Origin: Gammaproteobacteria bacterium
GTDB lineage: Bacteria > Pseudomonadota > Gammaproteobacteria > Pseudomonadales > Pseudohongiellaceae
NCBI GenBank assembly: GCA_030654835.1
Contig: JAURWS010000026.1
Location: 1-64,000 of the forward strand
Length of the DNA stretch: 64,000 bases
Direction: 5' to 3'
The number at the start of each line of letters is the position of its first letter. Position 1 is the first letter of the stretch. Below, one piece after another: positions 27,246-35,870 of this stretch. The notes under the pieces were generated by a model. It saw nothing but the letters and a program-made list of their open reading frames with translations, was not told the DNA's origin and did no database searches. The position numbers and the translations under genes are program-made.

Positions 27246-29015
27246 CTAGAGGAAATCCATGTCTCCGGTGGTCAGCCACCATGCGCCGGACAGCTCGTCG
27301 GCCTGCGGCCCGCGTGTCCAAATGTTGCAGGGAATCTCGATGCCAATGTCCCGGTGTTCACAGCCGGGCAGAGTGAAATGATGCGCCTGACCGCTGGTGA
27401 TACGGCAACATAACCTGGCATCAGACTCGGACAAGTAAACTAGCAGCGCACGGAGCTGCGCGGGGATGTCATCCAGCGGGCCGATAATATCCATCAACAG
27501 TCGTCCGCCCTCGTGCCTCTTCAATATGGCCAGTGCGGAAACCACGCCGCTGTCGCGACGACGAAGCGCCACACACTCGTAGCCGCCAGTGGCCCACAAT
27601 GGATGTGAGCAGTAGCGATACTGCAGATACGCATGGTCGCGCACGCCGACGATCTGTGCACGCAGGTCGTGTGCCATCTGTTCCCATAACGCATCGACTT
27701 TTTCTCTGCTGCCAACATCGTCCAGCGCGAAGGGCGCCACCACGAATTCGGTCAGTATGGGCTCAGTTAACGGTGCGTAATGCAGCTCGACAAAACTATC
27801 GGTGGTCTCATAGAGCCCAAGCTTTTGTGCCATCTGCAGCACCCGCTTGTTGGGAAATCCGAAGCCCAGCAGATGCCCGGCCGCATTCCCGATGTGTTGT
27901 TCCAGAAAAGTCGCCGCCGTCTTGAAGAAGAGCGTTTCGCGGTTGGCGAAACTGCGATACTCGGGCATAACCATCACGTCACAAATCTGGATCGCCTTGT
28001 CCGGCTCACCGAAGAATCTTATGTTGCGCGGCGCTCCACCGTAGTGGCCGACCAGCAGCTCATTAACTCTTGCGCACACGGCGCGGCCTCGGCCATTTCC
28101 ATATTTCCAGTGCCAGACGGCAGGATCAAACTGCACCTCGAAACTACTCTCGAATACCGGTTTGATCTCGTCGGCAGTAAAAGAGTCGATGCTGCCGTAG
28201 ACGACCTCATGCTCACTTCGCGGACCGCAGCGCAGATCGAGAAGCGTGTAACCCAGGCGACCGTCCACGAGCTTTTCGTGCAGTGTGTCGAGAGCGGTGC
28301 TCAATGCGTCAACGGTGACCTCGTCGATTTTCAGCGCGGCACCTAACGCGGCGGTATGTGTGTGCAGCAATTGCTGAAAGAGTTTGAGACCGGGCGCAAC
28401 CTCGTTACCAAGCTGCAGTTGTCTCTCCAGGACCATGCCGCAACGCTCCGCGAGTTGCAGAAAATGCGCAAGCAGCGGGCGGGGCTCGGGCGCGCGACGC
28501 TGGTCATCCAGCAGGAACTCGTCGACGATCAACAATTGCCCGCCGGGACGCAGCAATTCTCGGGCGCGCGTCAACAGCGCGAGGGGATCGAGATATTGCG
28601 CAGACTGCTCCAGCACCAGAATGTCGAAGCGCTCTGCACTCTGCCACTGGCTGAATTCTGCACAATGAAATTGCACGTCGCCGACGGCACGATCGTGACT
28701 TACCGTCGTCACATGGCGCAATTCCTCGGGAGTGTTGGAGAGGGCCACGACGCGATAGCCCAGGGCACCAAGTGAGCGCGCCAATGCTCCGCTGCCGAAC
28801 CCCCACTCCAGAACACTGGCAGGGGCGGGTAACAGGAAGGACTGCAAAAGTGCCTGCGCACGCAGTTGCGCAAGACAGTAATCAGAGGGTTCAACCGCTG
28901 CTGCATCGAAGAGTCCGAAATGCAAAAGCGCCGCCTGCGCATCATCAGGCTCGCATTCGAGCGCGAGGGTCTGCCCATATACATTCAGCGGGAAGGGAAG
29001 AAGACGGAAATTCAT
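27246..29015 (-). CDS. SAM-dependent methyltransferase fused to a GNAT acetyltransferase
   Basis: This is a predicted two-enzyme fusion of about 589 residues. Residues 1 to about 215 form a class I methyltransferase, with motif I VLEWGFGSGALARSLG, a post-I Val-Val-Ala-Leu strand, the acidic ...VQFHCAEFSQW segment and ELLRPGGQLLIVDE. Residues of about 280-589 resemble a GNAT domain with a duplicated or extended fold (YGSIDSFTADEIKPVFESSF, VNELLVGHYGG, CDVMVMPEYRS), as seen in acetyltransferases of surface or exopolysaccharide loci. I chose the ATG at 29015 because the sequence before it looks non-coding and Cys/Arg-rich; a start at 29039 is possible. The substrate is unknown. It is divergent from regB. 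Confidence 0.65.
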   Translation of the reverse strand: MNFRLLPFPLNVYGQTLALECEPDDAQAALLHFGLFDAAAVEPSDYCLAQLRAQALLQSFLLPAPASVLEWGFGSGALARSLGALGYRVVALSNTPEELRHVTTVSHDRAVGDVQFHCAEFSQWQSAERFDILVLEQSAQYLDPLALLTRARELLRPGGQLLIVDEFLLDDQRRAPEPRPLLAHFLQLAERCGMVLERQLQLGNEVAPGLKLFQQLLHTHTAALGAALKIDEVTVDALSTALDTLHEKLVDGRLGYTLLDLRCGPRSEHEVVYGSIDSFTADEIKPVFESSFEVQFDPAVWHWKYGNGRGRAVCARVNELLVGHYGGAPRNIRFFGEPDKAIQICDVMVMPEYRSFANRETLFFKTAATFLEQHIGNAAGHLLGFGFPNKRVLQMAQKLGLYETTDSFVELHYAPLTEPILTEFVVAPFALDDVGSREKVDALWEQMAHDLRAQIVGVRDHAYLQYRYCSHPLWATGGYECVALRRRDSGVVSALAILKRHEGGRLLMDIIGPLDDIPAQLRALLVYLSESDARLCCRITSGQAHHFTLPGCEHRDIGIEIPCNIWTRGPQADELSGAWWLTTGDMDFL

Positions 29016-29127
29016 CAGGATCAGCGTATTGCTCGGCATCGGTGTCGGTGCTGCACTATAACTGGTTAGCCGGGCGGGAGCAAAAACGCAGCCCGCACAG
29101 CGGCAAACCGCCACTCACTGGAGTAGA

Positions 29128-30501
29128 ATGCCGACCATGAAGAAATCCATCAGCAAAGGCATGGCGCGCGACAATATCCTGCATCTTCTGCGGACAGAAG
29201 CAGCGGGCAGCAACAGCTCATCGCGGCAGGCGTTACTGCGTTTGCTTCTCCTACGCCTGCTGGTCACCATCCTCAGCATTGTCGGCGCCCTGATCTTCAA
29301 TGCTTTCTCGCCACTGGTGGTGCCGCTGACTCTGATTGGCGTCATGGTCACCGTCATACTGATCTCGGTCATTCTGGGCTACTGGCGACTGCGCAGAAAG
29401 ATGGTGATCTCGCAACGAGAACTCTTCGGCCATCTGGTGATGGACGTCATCTTTCTCGTGGTAATCGTGTATTACACTGGCGGTGCCAGTAATCCCCTGA
29501 TTTCCTATCTACTGGTATTGCTCGCCGTTGGCGCCACTTTGCTCACCCAGTTCTACGTCAATATTTTTGCCACCACCAGCATCGCGCTGTACTCCTTCTT
29601 TCTGTTCAGCGAACTGCAGACGGAGCATACCGACCACCTCATGGCCAATTTCCAGCTCCATCTGGTGGGTATGTGGGTCACCTTCGTGGTCAGCGCCCTG
29701 CTCATCACACTGTTCGTCACACGCATGGCAGAAGCGATTCGCAGTCGCGAGCTGACTCTGGCCAAGGCCCGTGAAAACGAGATGCGCAATGAGCAACTGG
29801 TGGCAATAGGAACGCTGGCAGCCGGTACCGCACATGCTCTGGGAACCCCGTTATCCACGATGGCGGTCCTGCTGACGGATATGGACAAGATGAGCGAAGA
29901 ACAGTTGCGCAACAGCGACATCAAGCCCGACATCAGCTTGCTCAAGCAGCAGGTCATGCGCTGCAAGGATTCCCTCAGCCAGTTGACGCGCTTCTACAAC
30001 AAGTCAGATGCACGTCACCCGGAAAGCGGGAGTCTGGGCACCTTCATGGAAGACATTCGCGATTACATCGTCAATATCCATCCCCGGGCCAACATCAGAT
30101 TTACGCTGGGCGAGGGTGCACTGAACGCCAGAATCTCCACCGATCTGACGCTGCGTCACGCGGTCATCAACCTGATCGAGAACGCCATTCGCGCGGCGCG
30201 CAGTCTCGTGACGGTGACCGCCAGCCTGACCAAAGACGATATACATGGAATAGAGATCACTGTTGGCGACGACGGCCCCGGCATCCCCGAGTCGGTGATG
30301 GAGAACATGGGCGAGCCCTTCATCTCCACGCGCAAGGACAGCATGGGGCTCGGCATCTTTCTGGCCAACGCGGCCATTCAGCGCAGCCGTGGCAGTATCG
30401 AAATGTTCAACCGGAAGGCGGGTGGCGCGACGAGCATCATCCACCTGCCACAAAGCACGAGCGATGCCACTGCGCAGAGCCCCACCGGAGACAAGAGATG
30501 A
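29128..30501 (+). CDS. regB: Redox-sensing histidine kinase RegB (PrrB/ActS)
   Basis: This 457-residue membrane sensor kinase has six predicted helices (about 38-195), the quinone-sensing GGASNPL motif (118-124) and the family's distinctive H-box HALGTPLSTMAVL with phospho-acceptor His236. A cysteine at 279 (QVMRCKDSL) sits where the redox-active linker cysteine of Rhodobacter RegB is found. The ATPase domain has N (NLIENAIRAA), G1 (GDDGPGIPE) and G2 (GLGIFLANAAI) boxes. RegB responds to the ubiquinone pool and oxygen and phosphorylates RegA. The gene overlaps regA by four bases. GGAG is four bases before the ATG, a slightly short spacing. Confidence 0.92.
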   Translation: MPTMKKSISKGMARDNILHLLRTEAAGSNSSSRQALLRLLLLRLLVTILSIVGALIFNAFSPLVVPLTLIGVMVTVILISVILGYWRLRRKMVISQRELFGHLVMDVIFLVVIVYYTGGASNPLISYLLVLLAVGATLLTQFYVNIFATTSIALYSFFLFSELQTEHTDHLMANFQLHLVGMWVTFVVSALLITLFVTRMAEAIRSRELTLAKARENEMRNEQLVAIGTLAAGTAHALGTPLSTMAVLLTDMDKMSEEQLRNSDIKPDISLLKQQVMRCKDSLSQLTRFYNKSDARHPESGSLGTFMEDIRDYIVNIHPRANIRFTLGEGALNARISTDLTLRHAVINLIENAIRAARSLVTVTASLTKDDIHGIEITVGDDGPGIPESVMENMGEPFISTRKDSMGLGIFLANAAIQRSRGSIEMFNRKAGGATSIIHLPQSTSDATAQSPTGDKR

Positions 30502-31097
30502 GTGAGCCTGGGCATGGCATGAATGGCGGCATGAATGGCGGCATGAGCGGTGGCAAGATGCTGCTGGTAGAAGACGACGAAGTGTTCGCGCATGTAATCG
30601 GCAGAGCCATGCGCCAGCGCGGCTATGATGTCACCCACGCGGGAAACCTGATTGATGCGAAGGCCCGCATCGAAGAACTGGGTCGAGAGGATGACATCTT
30701 TGACCAAGCGATTCTCGATCTCAATCTCGGCGGACATTCTTCTCTCGAACTGATTCCGCTATTGAAAGAAGTCAATGTACATACCCATATCCTGGTGCTT
30801 ACCGGCTATGCCAGCATCGCCACCGCAGTCGACGCCATCAAACTGGGCGCCACCAACTACCTCGCAAAACCCGCCGATGCGGATGAGATACTCGCGGCTC
30901 TGGAACTGGACACGGAAAACCTTGCCGAGCATCACGCCTCCATTCAGGGGCCAATGTCGGTGCGCCGCCTGGAATGGGAACACATTCAGAAGGTGCTCAA
31001 AGAGAACGATGGCAATATTTCGGAAACCGCCCGGCAACTGAATATGCATCGCCGCACGCTGCAGCGCAAACTGCAGAAGAGGCCGGTGGCCCGCTAG
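30498..31097 (+). CDS. regA: Redox response regulator RegA (PrrA/ActR)
   Basis: This 199-residue response regulator has a receiver domain (about 20-135) with phospho-acceptor Asp74 (AILDLNLGG) and the conserved Lys in NYLAKPAD, a short linker, and a Fis-type helix-turn-helix (about 155-195, NISETARQLNMHRRTLQRKL) that is nearly invariant among RegA/ActR proteins. It usually controls respiration, carbon and nitrogen metabolism under low oxygen. The N-terminus has an unusual Gly/Met repeat (HGMNGGMNGGMSGGK, residues 6-20) encoded by a short DNA direct repeat. The start overlaps the regB stop (ATGA). Confidence 0.93.
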   Translation: MSEPGHGMNGGMNGGMSGGKMLLVEDDEVFAHVIGRAMRQRGYDVTHAGNLIDAKARIEELGREDDIFDQAILDLNLGGHSSLELIPLLKEVNVHTHILVLTGYASIATAVDAIKLGATNYLAKPADADEILAALELDTENLAEHHASIQGPMSVRRLEWEHIQKVLKENDGNISETARQLNMHRRTLQRKLQKRPVAR

Positions 31098-31109
31098 ACG
31101 GCGCCAGCT

Positions 31110-33485
31110 TTAAAAGTCTTGCGAGCGCCCGGCAGAAGCGATATGCAGCACGCTGGTCGCCTGCCGCATGCGCTCGCACTGAGCCAGCTGTGACTCCGTA
31201 GATTGTGACAGTGCCTGCATGGTCTGATCGGCCTCCAGTGCTGCCGTCACCGCCTGCTGCAAACTCTCCTGCATGCCACCGACGCGTTGCGACTCCAGCT
31301 GGGATTGCTTGTTGAGCGTCAGCATGACGGCACTGACGCGGGCAACCTGCTGGCCAATGTCGTGGAGCGCGTGCTGAGCAGACTGAGATTCCACCACGCA
31401 ACGCTGAGCCGATTCCTGCTCCCTGCTCAACCCTTCCGATATCTGTGCTACCCGGCCCTGCAACTGTCCAATCTGATCTTCAATATCGCTGGCCGCTTGG
31501 CGCGTGGAGCCGGACAGACGCCGCACCTCGTCGGCCACCACGGCAAAGCCTTTGCCATTTTCTCCGGCACGGGCGGCCTCGATGGCCGCATTCAGCGCCA
31601 GCAGATTGGTTTGTTCGGACACGCTCTTGATGGTCTCCAACATGGCAAATACCTTGTCCGCAGCCGTCTGCAATTCATTCATCGTGTGTCCTGAATCGGC
31701 GACCTGCGTGGCCAGTCGGGCGATCTCCTCAACGGTCTGCGCCATACGCTCCTCTCCCATGGTGGCCAGAGAGTTGGCATGCAGGGTCTGCTCACTGGCG
31801 CCCTCCAGAAGTCGAGTCATAGCCGCCAGCGCGTCGTAAACCTGATTGCTGGCGTCACCTACGCGGCGCATCTGATCTTTCTGTCGGGCCACCGTTGCCA
31901 ATGTTCCGCGTGCCCGTTCGGCATTCTGTTGCGCCTGTCGCGCTGTCAGATCAGTGGAAGTGCGGATGTCGGTCAGCGTCTCATTCAACACGGTGAACAA
32001 GCCGTTGAGCGCCTTGGAGATGTCGGCAAATTCGTCTGCTCCCTCGACTGGGAAGTGCACGGTCAGATCCTGGTGATCACTCGCCATACGAATCATCGCC
32101 TGCATGCGCTGCAGTGGATCACTGATACGCTGTGCCAGCCAGCGCGCAGAAATGGCCGCCAGCAGAGTCAGTGCCAGGGCGCCGAGCACGACGCTGTACC
32201 AAACATTGCGCCGCATCTGGCTTAGCCCGGCATAAGTCTCGTTGACATCCTGTTGTGCCACCAGCGCATATTGGTGCCCACCCAGCTGAACAGGCACCCA
32301 GGCACTGAACATACTGCGCCCAAGGTAGTCGGCGTGCACGGCGTAGCCGCTCTCCCCGGCGAGTGCCGCGCGCACCGGCAGCACGTCGATATCGAGTCGA
32401 CCTGCGACCTTGCCAACTGCTCGCATGGCGCGAATCGCTTGTGTAGAGGTGCCACTGCTCTGCAGATCGGTCAGCAGACCATCGAAGTCCTCAAAGGTGC
32501 GCCGCAGTTCTGTCACCAGCTGACCCGTGCTATCCACCAGATAGGCTTCACCGGAGTTGCCCAGTCCAAGCGTATCCCACTGCTGAGCCGCCGTGGTATG
32601 AGCCGTCATGGCTGCAGAGGGCAGCTCCGCAACCAGAAAGGCGATCGGACGATCGGGGCTGTGAGCCCAGTGATATACCGGCACGCCGAGATAAGCGGTC
32701 AGCTGACCGTGACGAAATGGGCTGAGCTCAAAACGCGAGAACTGCACCCCTGCCTCGGGCGCCTGCGCCATTCTGTTAACCAGTGCGGCCAGCTCTGTCT
32801 GCTTGAATGGTCCGTCCAGCATGGACGTCCCGAACACCGGGCCCTTGGCGGTGGAATACGTAACGTCCAGCGTGTTTGCATCGACAAACATGAGATCGGA
32901 GAAACCAAAACGCGCCATTAGATCCCGGTAGCTGGCGTGATACATGAGGTGCTGTTGACCATAGATCGTGGCATCGTCGCGGTTTTCCATGCTGACGAGG
33001 GCTGCCGGACCAAAGGGATTCTCCGCCATGTAGTACTTCTGGATGATAAGAGCCTCATGGCTCATCTGTTCCACCCACTCTTCGTAGGGCGGATTGTAGG
33101 GCGCGCTCTCACCCCCATTGAGCCTGCGATATTCGTCATCAAAGACTCCCAGATACCACTGCTCCATTTGCTGGCGCAATTCTTCGATCTCGACTGCGGG
33201 CACTTCATAGCAATAGGAAGCGAAGGGATTGCGGAATCCCCAGGCAGCTTCCTGCGTCATCCGCCCATTGACGAGCGAGAGCAGCAGCTGACTGTCACTC
33301 TGCAGCTGTGTTTCCAGGCTGCTCTTGCGACTGCTCGCCACTGCCTGAAATTGTTCACTCAGGCTCTTTTCCAAAGACAGGCTGCTGTCACGCTGGGCGA
33401 GCCACCCAGTGACGCCGGCGGCAGCAATGACGCACGTGGCGGTGAGGAGACTAATGCTGATGGTCAGACGCAGTGCGAGATTCAT
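31110..33485 (-). CDS. Methyl-accepting chemotaxis protein
   Basis: This receptor of about 791 residues has an N-terminal membrane helix (about 5-27), a large periplasmic sensor domain of roughly 400 residues that looks like a Cache-type fold, a second helix (about 428-450) and a HAMP domain ([12 protein letters not shown]). The long coiled-coil signalling domain carries the invariant hairpin [19 protein letters not shown] and [14 protein letters not shown] chose the ATG at 33485 because AGGATGAG lies just upstream. It has no C-terminal NWETF-type pentapeptide, so adaptation enzymes may not tether to it. It ends 12 bases from regA, convergently. The ligand is unknown. Confidence 0.93.
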   Translation of the reverse strand: MNLALRLTISISLLTATCVIAAAGVTGWLAQRDSSLSLEKSLSEQFQAVASSRKSSLETQLQSDSQLLLSLVNGRMTQEAAWGFRNPFASYCYEVPAVEIEELRQQMEQWYLGVFDDEYRRLNGGESAPYNPPYEEWVEQMSHEALIIQKYYMAENPFGPAALVSMENRDDATIYGQQHLMYHASYRDLMARFGFSDLMFVDANTLDVTYSTAKGPVFGTSMLDGPFKQTELAALVNRMAQAPEAGVQFSRFELSPFRHGQLTAYLGVPVYHWAHSPDRPIAFLVAELPSAAMTAHTTAAQQWDTLGLGNSGEAYLVDSTGQLVTELRRTFEDFDGLLTDLQSSGTSTQAIRAMRAVGKVAGRLDIDVLPVRAALAGESGYAVHADYLGRSMFSAWVPVQLGGHQYALVAQQDVNETYAGLSQMRRNVWYSVVLGALALTLLAAISARWLAQRISDPLQRMQAMIRMASDHQDLTVHFPVEGADEFADISKALNGLFTVLNETLTDIRTSTDLTARQAQQNAERARGTLATVARQKDQMRRVGDASNQVYDALAAMTRLLEGASEQTLHANSLATMGEERMAQTVEEIARLATQVADSGHTMNELQTAADKVFAMLETIKSVSEQTNLLALNAAIEAARAGENGKGFAVVADEVRRLSGSTRQAASDIEDQIGQLQGRVAQISEGLSREQESAQRCVVESQSAQHALHDIGQQVARVSAVMLTLNKQSQLESQRVGGMQESLQQAVTAALEADQTMQALSQSTESQLAQCERMRQATSVLHIASAGRSQDF

Positions 33486-33552
33486 AGAACTCATCCTAAG
33501 CAAGGGGACACCTTTATGGATGAGTTTAATGAGCGATTATTTCAGGAGCGTG

Positions 33553-34344
33553 TCAACGCCGCGTCAGAGGTACCGAGTTCAGATGTCTGCCGCCGTCGAC
33601 GATCAGGGTTTCCCCGGTGACGATCTGTGGCCCGGTAATGAAATGCAGAATCGCCTCGGCCACCGTGTCAGGACAAGCTGTTACTCCCAACGGAGCATTG
33701 CGTTCATTGTGCAGTTTCGCCGCCTCGTATTGAGCATCGCCCAATCCTTCACGCAACCAGTCGCCCTGAATAAACCCTGGACAGACGGCGTTGATACGAA
33801 TCTTCGGCCCCAGTGCCCGTGCCAGCGACAGCGTCATGGTCACCAGCGCGCCCTTCGACGCCGCATAAGCGACAGAACTGCCGATGCCAGTGATGGCGGC
33901 AGTCGAAGCCACGTTCACCACTACCCCGCCTTGCGGCTGCGACTGCATGGCTGCCGCTGCGGCCCGAATCATCTGATAAGGGCCGATCACGTTCACTGCG
34001 TAGATTGATTGAAAATCCTGCGCATCGAGCCCTTCCAGATCACCGTGTTCACAGAACTTCGTCGTTCCAGCATTATTGACCACAATATCCACATGCCCCC
34101 ATTTGCTCAGGGCCTGATCCACCATTGCACGGCACTCGGCGTCATTTGCCACATTCGCCCTGCACACGAGGGCATCGACACCAAGGCTTGCGCAGGCCTT
34201 CGCTACCTGTTCGGCTGCATTCGCACTGCGACTGTAATTGATGACAACATGACAACCCTGTGATGCCAGCAGTCTTGCAGTCGCGGCACCAACGCCTGTA
34301 CCCGATCCTGTGATAATGGCCACATTTCCTTTGATGTCTTTCAT
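33553..34344 (-). CDS. Short-chain dehydrogenase/reductase (SDR)
   Basis: This classical SDR of 263 residues has the cofactor motif TGSGTGVG (12-19), the structural NNAG (90-93) and the catalytic Ser147, Tyr160 and Lys164 (YAASK). The residue after the second beta-strand is an Asn-Tyr-Ser-Arg stretch, which favours NADPH. The start at 34344 is chosen because the region upstream is not conserved-looking, and AAAGG lies ten bases before it. The 3-oxoacyl-ACP reductase/FabG-like type is most similar, but the substrate is not defined. It is divergent from the efflux genes. Confidence 0.85.
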   Translation of the reverse strand: MKDIKGNVAIITGSGTGVGAATARLLASQGCHVVINYSRSANAAEQVAKACASLGVDALVCRANVANDAECRAMVDQALSKWGHVDIVVNNAGTTKFCEHGDLEGLDAQDFQSIYAVNVIGPYQMIRAAAAAMQSQPQGGVVVNVASTAAITGIGSSVAYAASKGALVTMTLSLARALGPKIRINAVCPGFIQGDWLREGLGDAQYEAAKLHNERNAPLGVTACPDTVAEAILHFITGPQIVTGETLIVDGGRHLNSVPLTRR

Positions 34345-34720
34345 AGCGCACATACCTTTGTTGAGAGCCTGCCGGATTCTACTCCACAACTCTCGCCAGA
34401 ACGACGGCGAAGACGTTGAATTGCGTTGCAATGAATAGCTGGTTGGTTACAATGCGTAACACTAAAAAGCATGGTTTCGGCTGGTACGCGCGCTATACTT
34501 TCGCGCCGTCCATCGGCCCCAACTGACCCTGAATGCTAAGTCCGCACAAAACCTTTCTAACCGCCGTTATTTGCACACTGAACTGAGCCACGACCATGAT
34601 GCGAGCGTAATATCCATCACCGATGCTCTGACCCGTACATTCAAAAGGAATCCGATGCCACCTTGCAGCAAATGACTGCGCGTGAAGATCGGAAAAGTTA
34701 TTAAGAAACTGGAGACACAA
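34345..34720. other. Intergenic region with candidate operator and -10 element
   Basis: No supported gene lies in these 376 bases. I see a small perfect dyad, GTTAC-N5-GTAAC, at 34446-34460, which could be a repressor site, and a -10-like TATACT at 34494-34499 without a good -35. Either could serve the efflux genes on the plus strand or the SDR on the minus strand. No regulator gene is next to the pump genes. Confidence 0.4.
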
Positions 34721-35854
34721 GTGAAATCAAAGCATGCAGTGGCCGTCGGTCTGTTGGTGGTCGTGGTGATATGGATGGCATTGCCACGCGAGCGTGGTGC
34801 ACTGGATGATGGTTTTGCGCTGCCTGAGGTAGGCGGTGACATCACTGCCGTAACAGACAGCACCAGCATCACCAATGACAATCAGAGCTTTACAGTGCGG
34901 GTTGCCGCAATCAGTGCGCAGAATTTCGTGGAACGCGTGCGCGTGCGCGGCCAGACCAAGGCCTTCCGTCACGTCGATGTGCGTGCCGAAGTCTCAGGAC
35001 GTGTCATTGCGACGCCAGTGGCCAGGGGAGCACGGGTTGAGGCTGGTGACTTGCTCTGTGAAATCGCTGTCGATACTCGTGCCGCCGATCTGCAGGAAGC
35101 TCGCAGCCGTCAGGAAGAGGCACAGATGGAATATAACGGTGCACTCGATCTTCAGGAGCGCGGTCTGCAATCTCGCGTTGGCATTGCTCAATTCAAGGCG
35201 GCTCTGGATGCGACCAACGCTGCCGTGACTCGTGCAGAGTTGAATCTGAACAGAACGCGTATCACCGCACCTTTCGCCGGCATCATGGAAACCCGCGCCG
35301 TGGAAGTTGGCAACCTCATGGACATGGGGGGCACGTGTGCCTCATTGCTGGATGATTCACCCATGCTATTGATCGGACAGGTTCCAGAAACCGATGTGGG
35401 TAAACTCACAATCGGGGCACCGGTCACTGCAACACTTCTGAGTGGTGAAACAGTTGCAGGAAAGCTGACCTATGTGTCCCGTGCTGCTGACACCAATTCA
35501 CGCAGCTACGGCATCGAAGTCGAAATCAACAGCGGCTATGACGCCATCCGCCAGGGCATTACCGCCGAGATATTTATTGCGGGTGCCGAGACGCATGCGC
35601 ATCTGATTCCGCCCTCAGCCCTGACGCTGAACGACGAAGGCATCATGGGCGTGAAAATTCTCGATCAGAACAACACTGTGCAGTTCGTGCCGGTGACAGT
35701 GATCGGCGAGAACACGACCATCGATACGGGCATGTGGGTCCTGGGCCTTCCGGAGCAAAGTATAGTGGTTACGCTTGGCCAGGAGATTGTCTTCCCAGGG
35801 CAGGCAGTCAACGCCGATTTCAGCTGGCCCTCACTCAACGATTCTGCGCAGTAG
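34721..35854 (+). CDS. RND efflux periplasmic adaptor (HlyD/MFP family)
   Basis: This protein of about 377 residues starts with GTG at 34721, supported by GGAGA five bases upstream. An N-terminal membrane anchor (about 6-20) is followed by the membrane-fusion-protein layout: a lipoyl half-motif (VRVRGQTKAFRHVDVRAEVSGRV), a short coiled-coil hairpin, the second lipoyl half (RITAPFAGIMETRAVEVGNL), a beta-barrel and a membrane-proximal domain. It links the downstream RND permease to an outer-membrane channel. No TolC-like gene is in the window. It is 16 bases from the permease gene, so the two form an operon. Confidence 0.88.
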   Translation: MKSKHAVAVGLLVVVVIWMALPRERGALDDGFALPEVGGDITAVTDSTSITNDNQSFTVRVAAISAQNFVERVRVRGQTKAFRHVDVRAEVSGRVIATPVARGARVEAGDLLCEIAVDTRAADLQEARSRQEEAQMEYNGALDLQERGLQSRVGIAQFKAALDATNAAVTRAELNLNRTRITAPFAGIMETRAVEVGNLMDMGGTCASLLDDSPMLLIGQVPETDVGKLTIGAPVTATLLSGETVAGKLTYVSRAADTNSRSYGIEVEINSGYDAIRQGITAEIFIAGAETHAHLIPPSALTLNDEGIMGVKILDQNNTVQFVPVTVIGENTTIDTGMWVLGLPEQSIVVTLGQEIVFPGQAVNADFSWPSLNDSAQ

Positions 35855-35870
35855 GAAAGGGGTTCACGCC

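Noticed and set aside
34682-34720. Upstream GTG start (34682) for the efflux adaptor
   Set aside because: It has no ribosome site, while the in-frame GTG at 34721 has GGAGA at ideal spacing and begins the membrane anchor.
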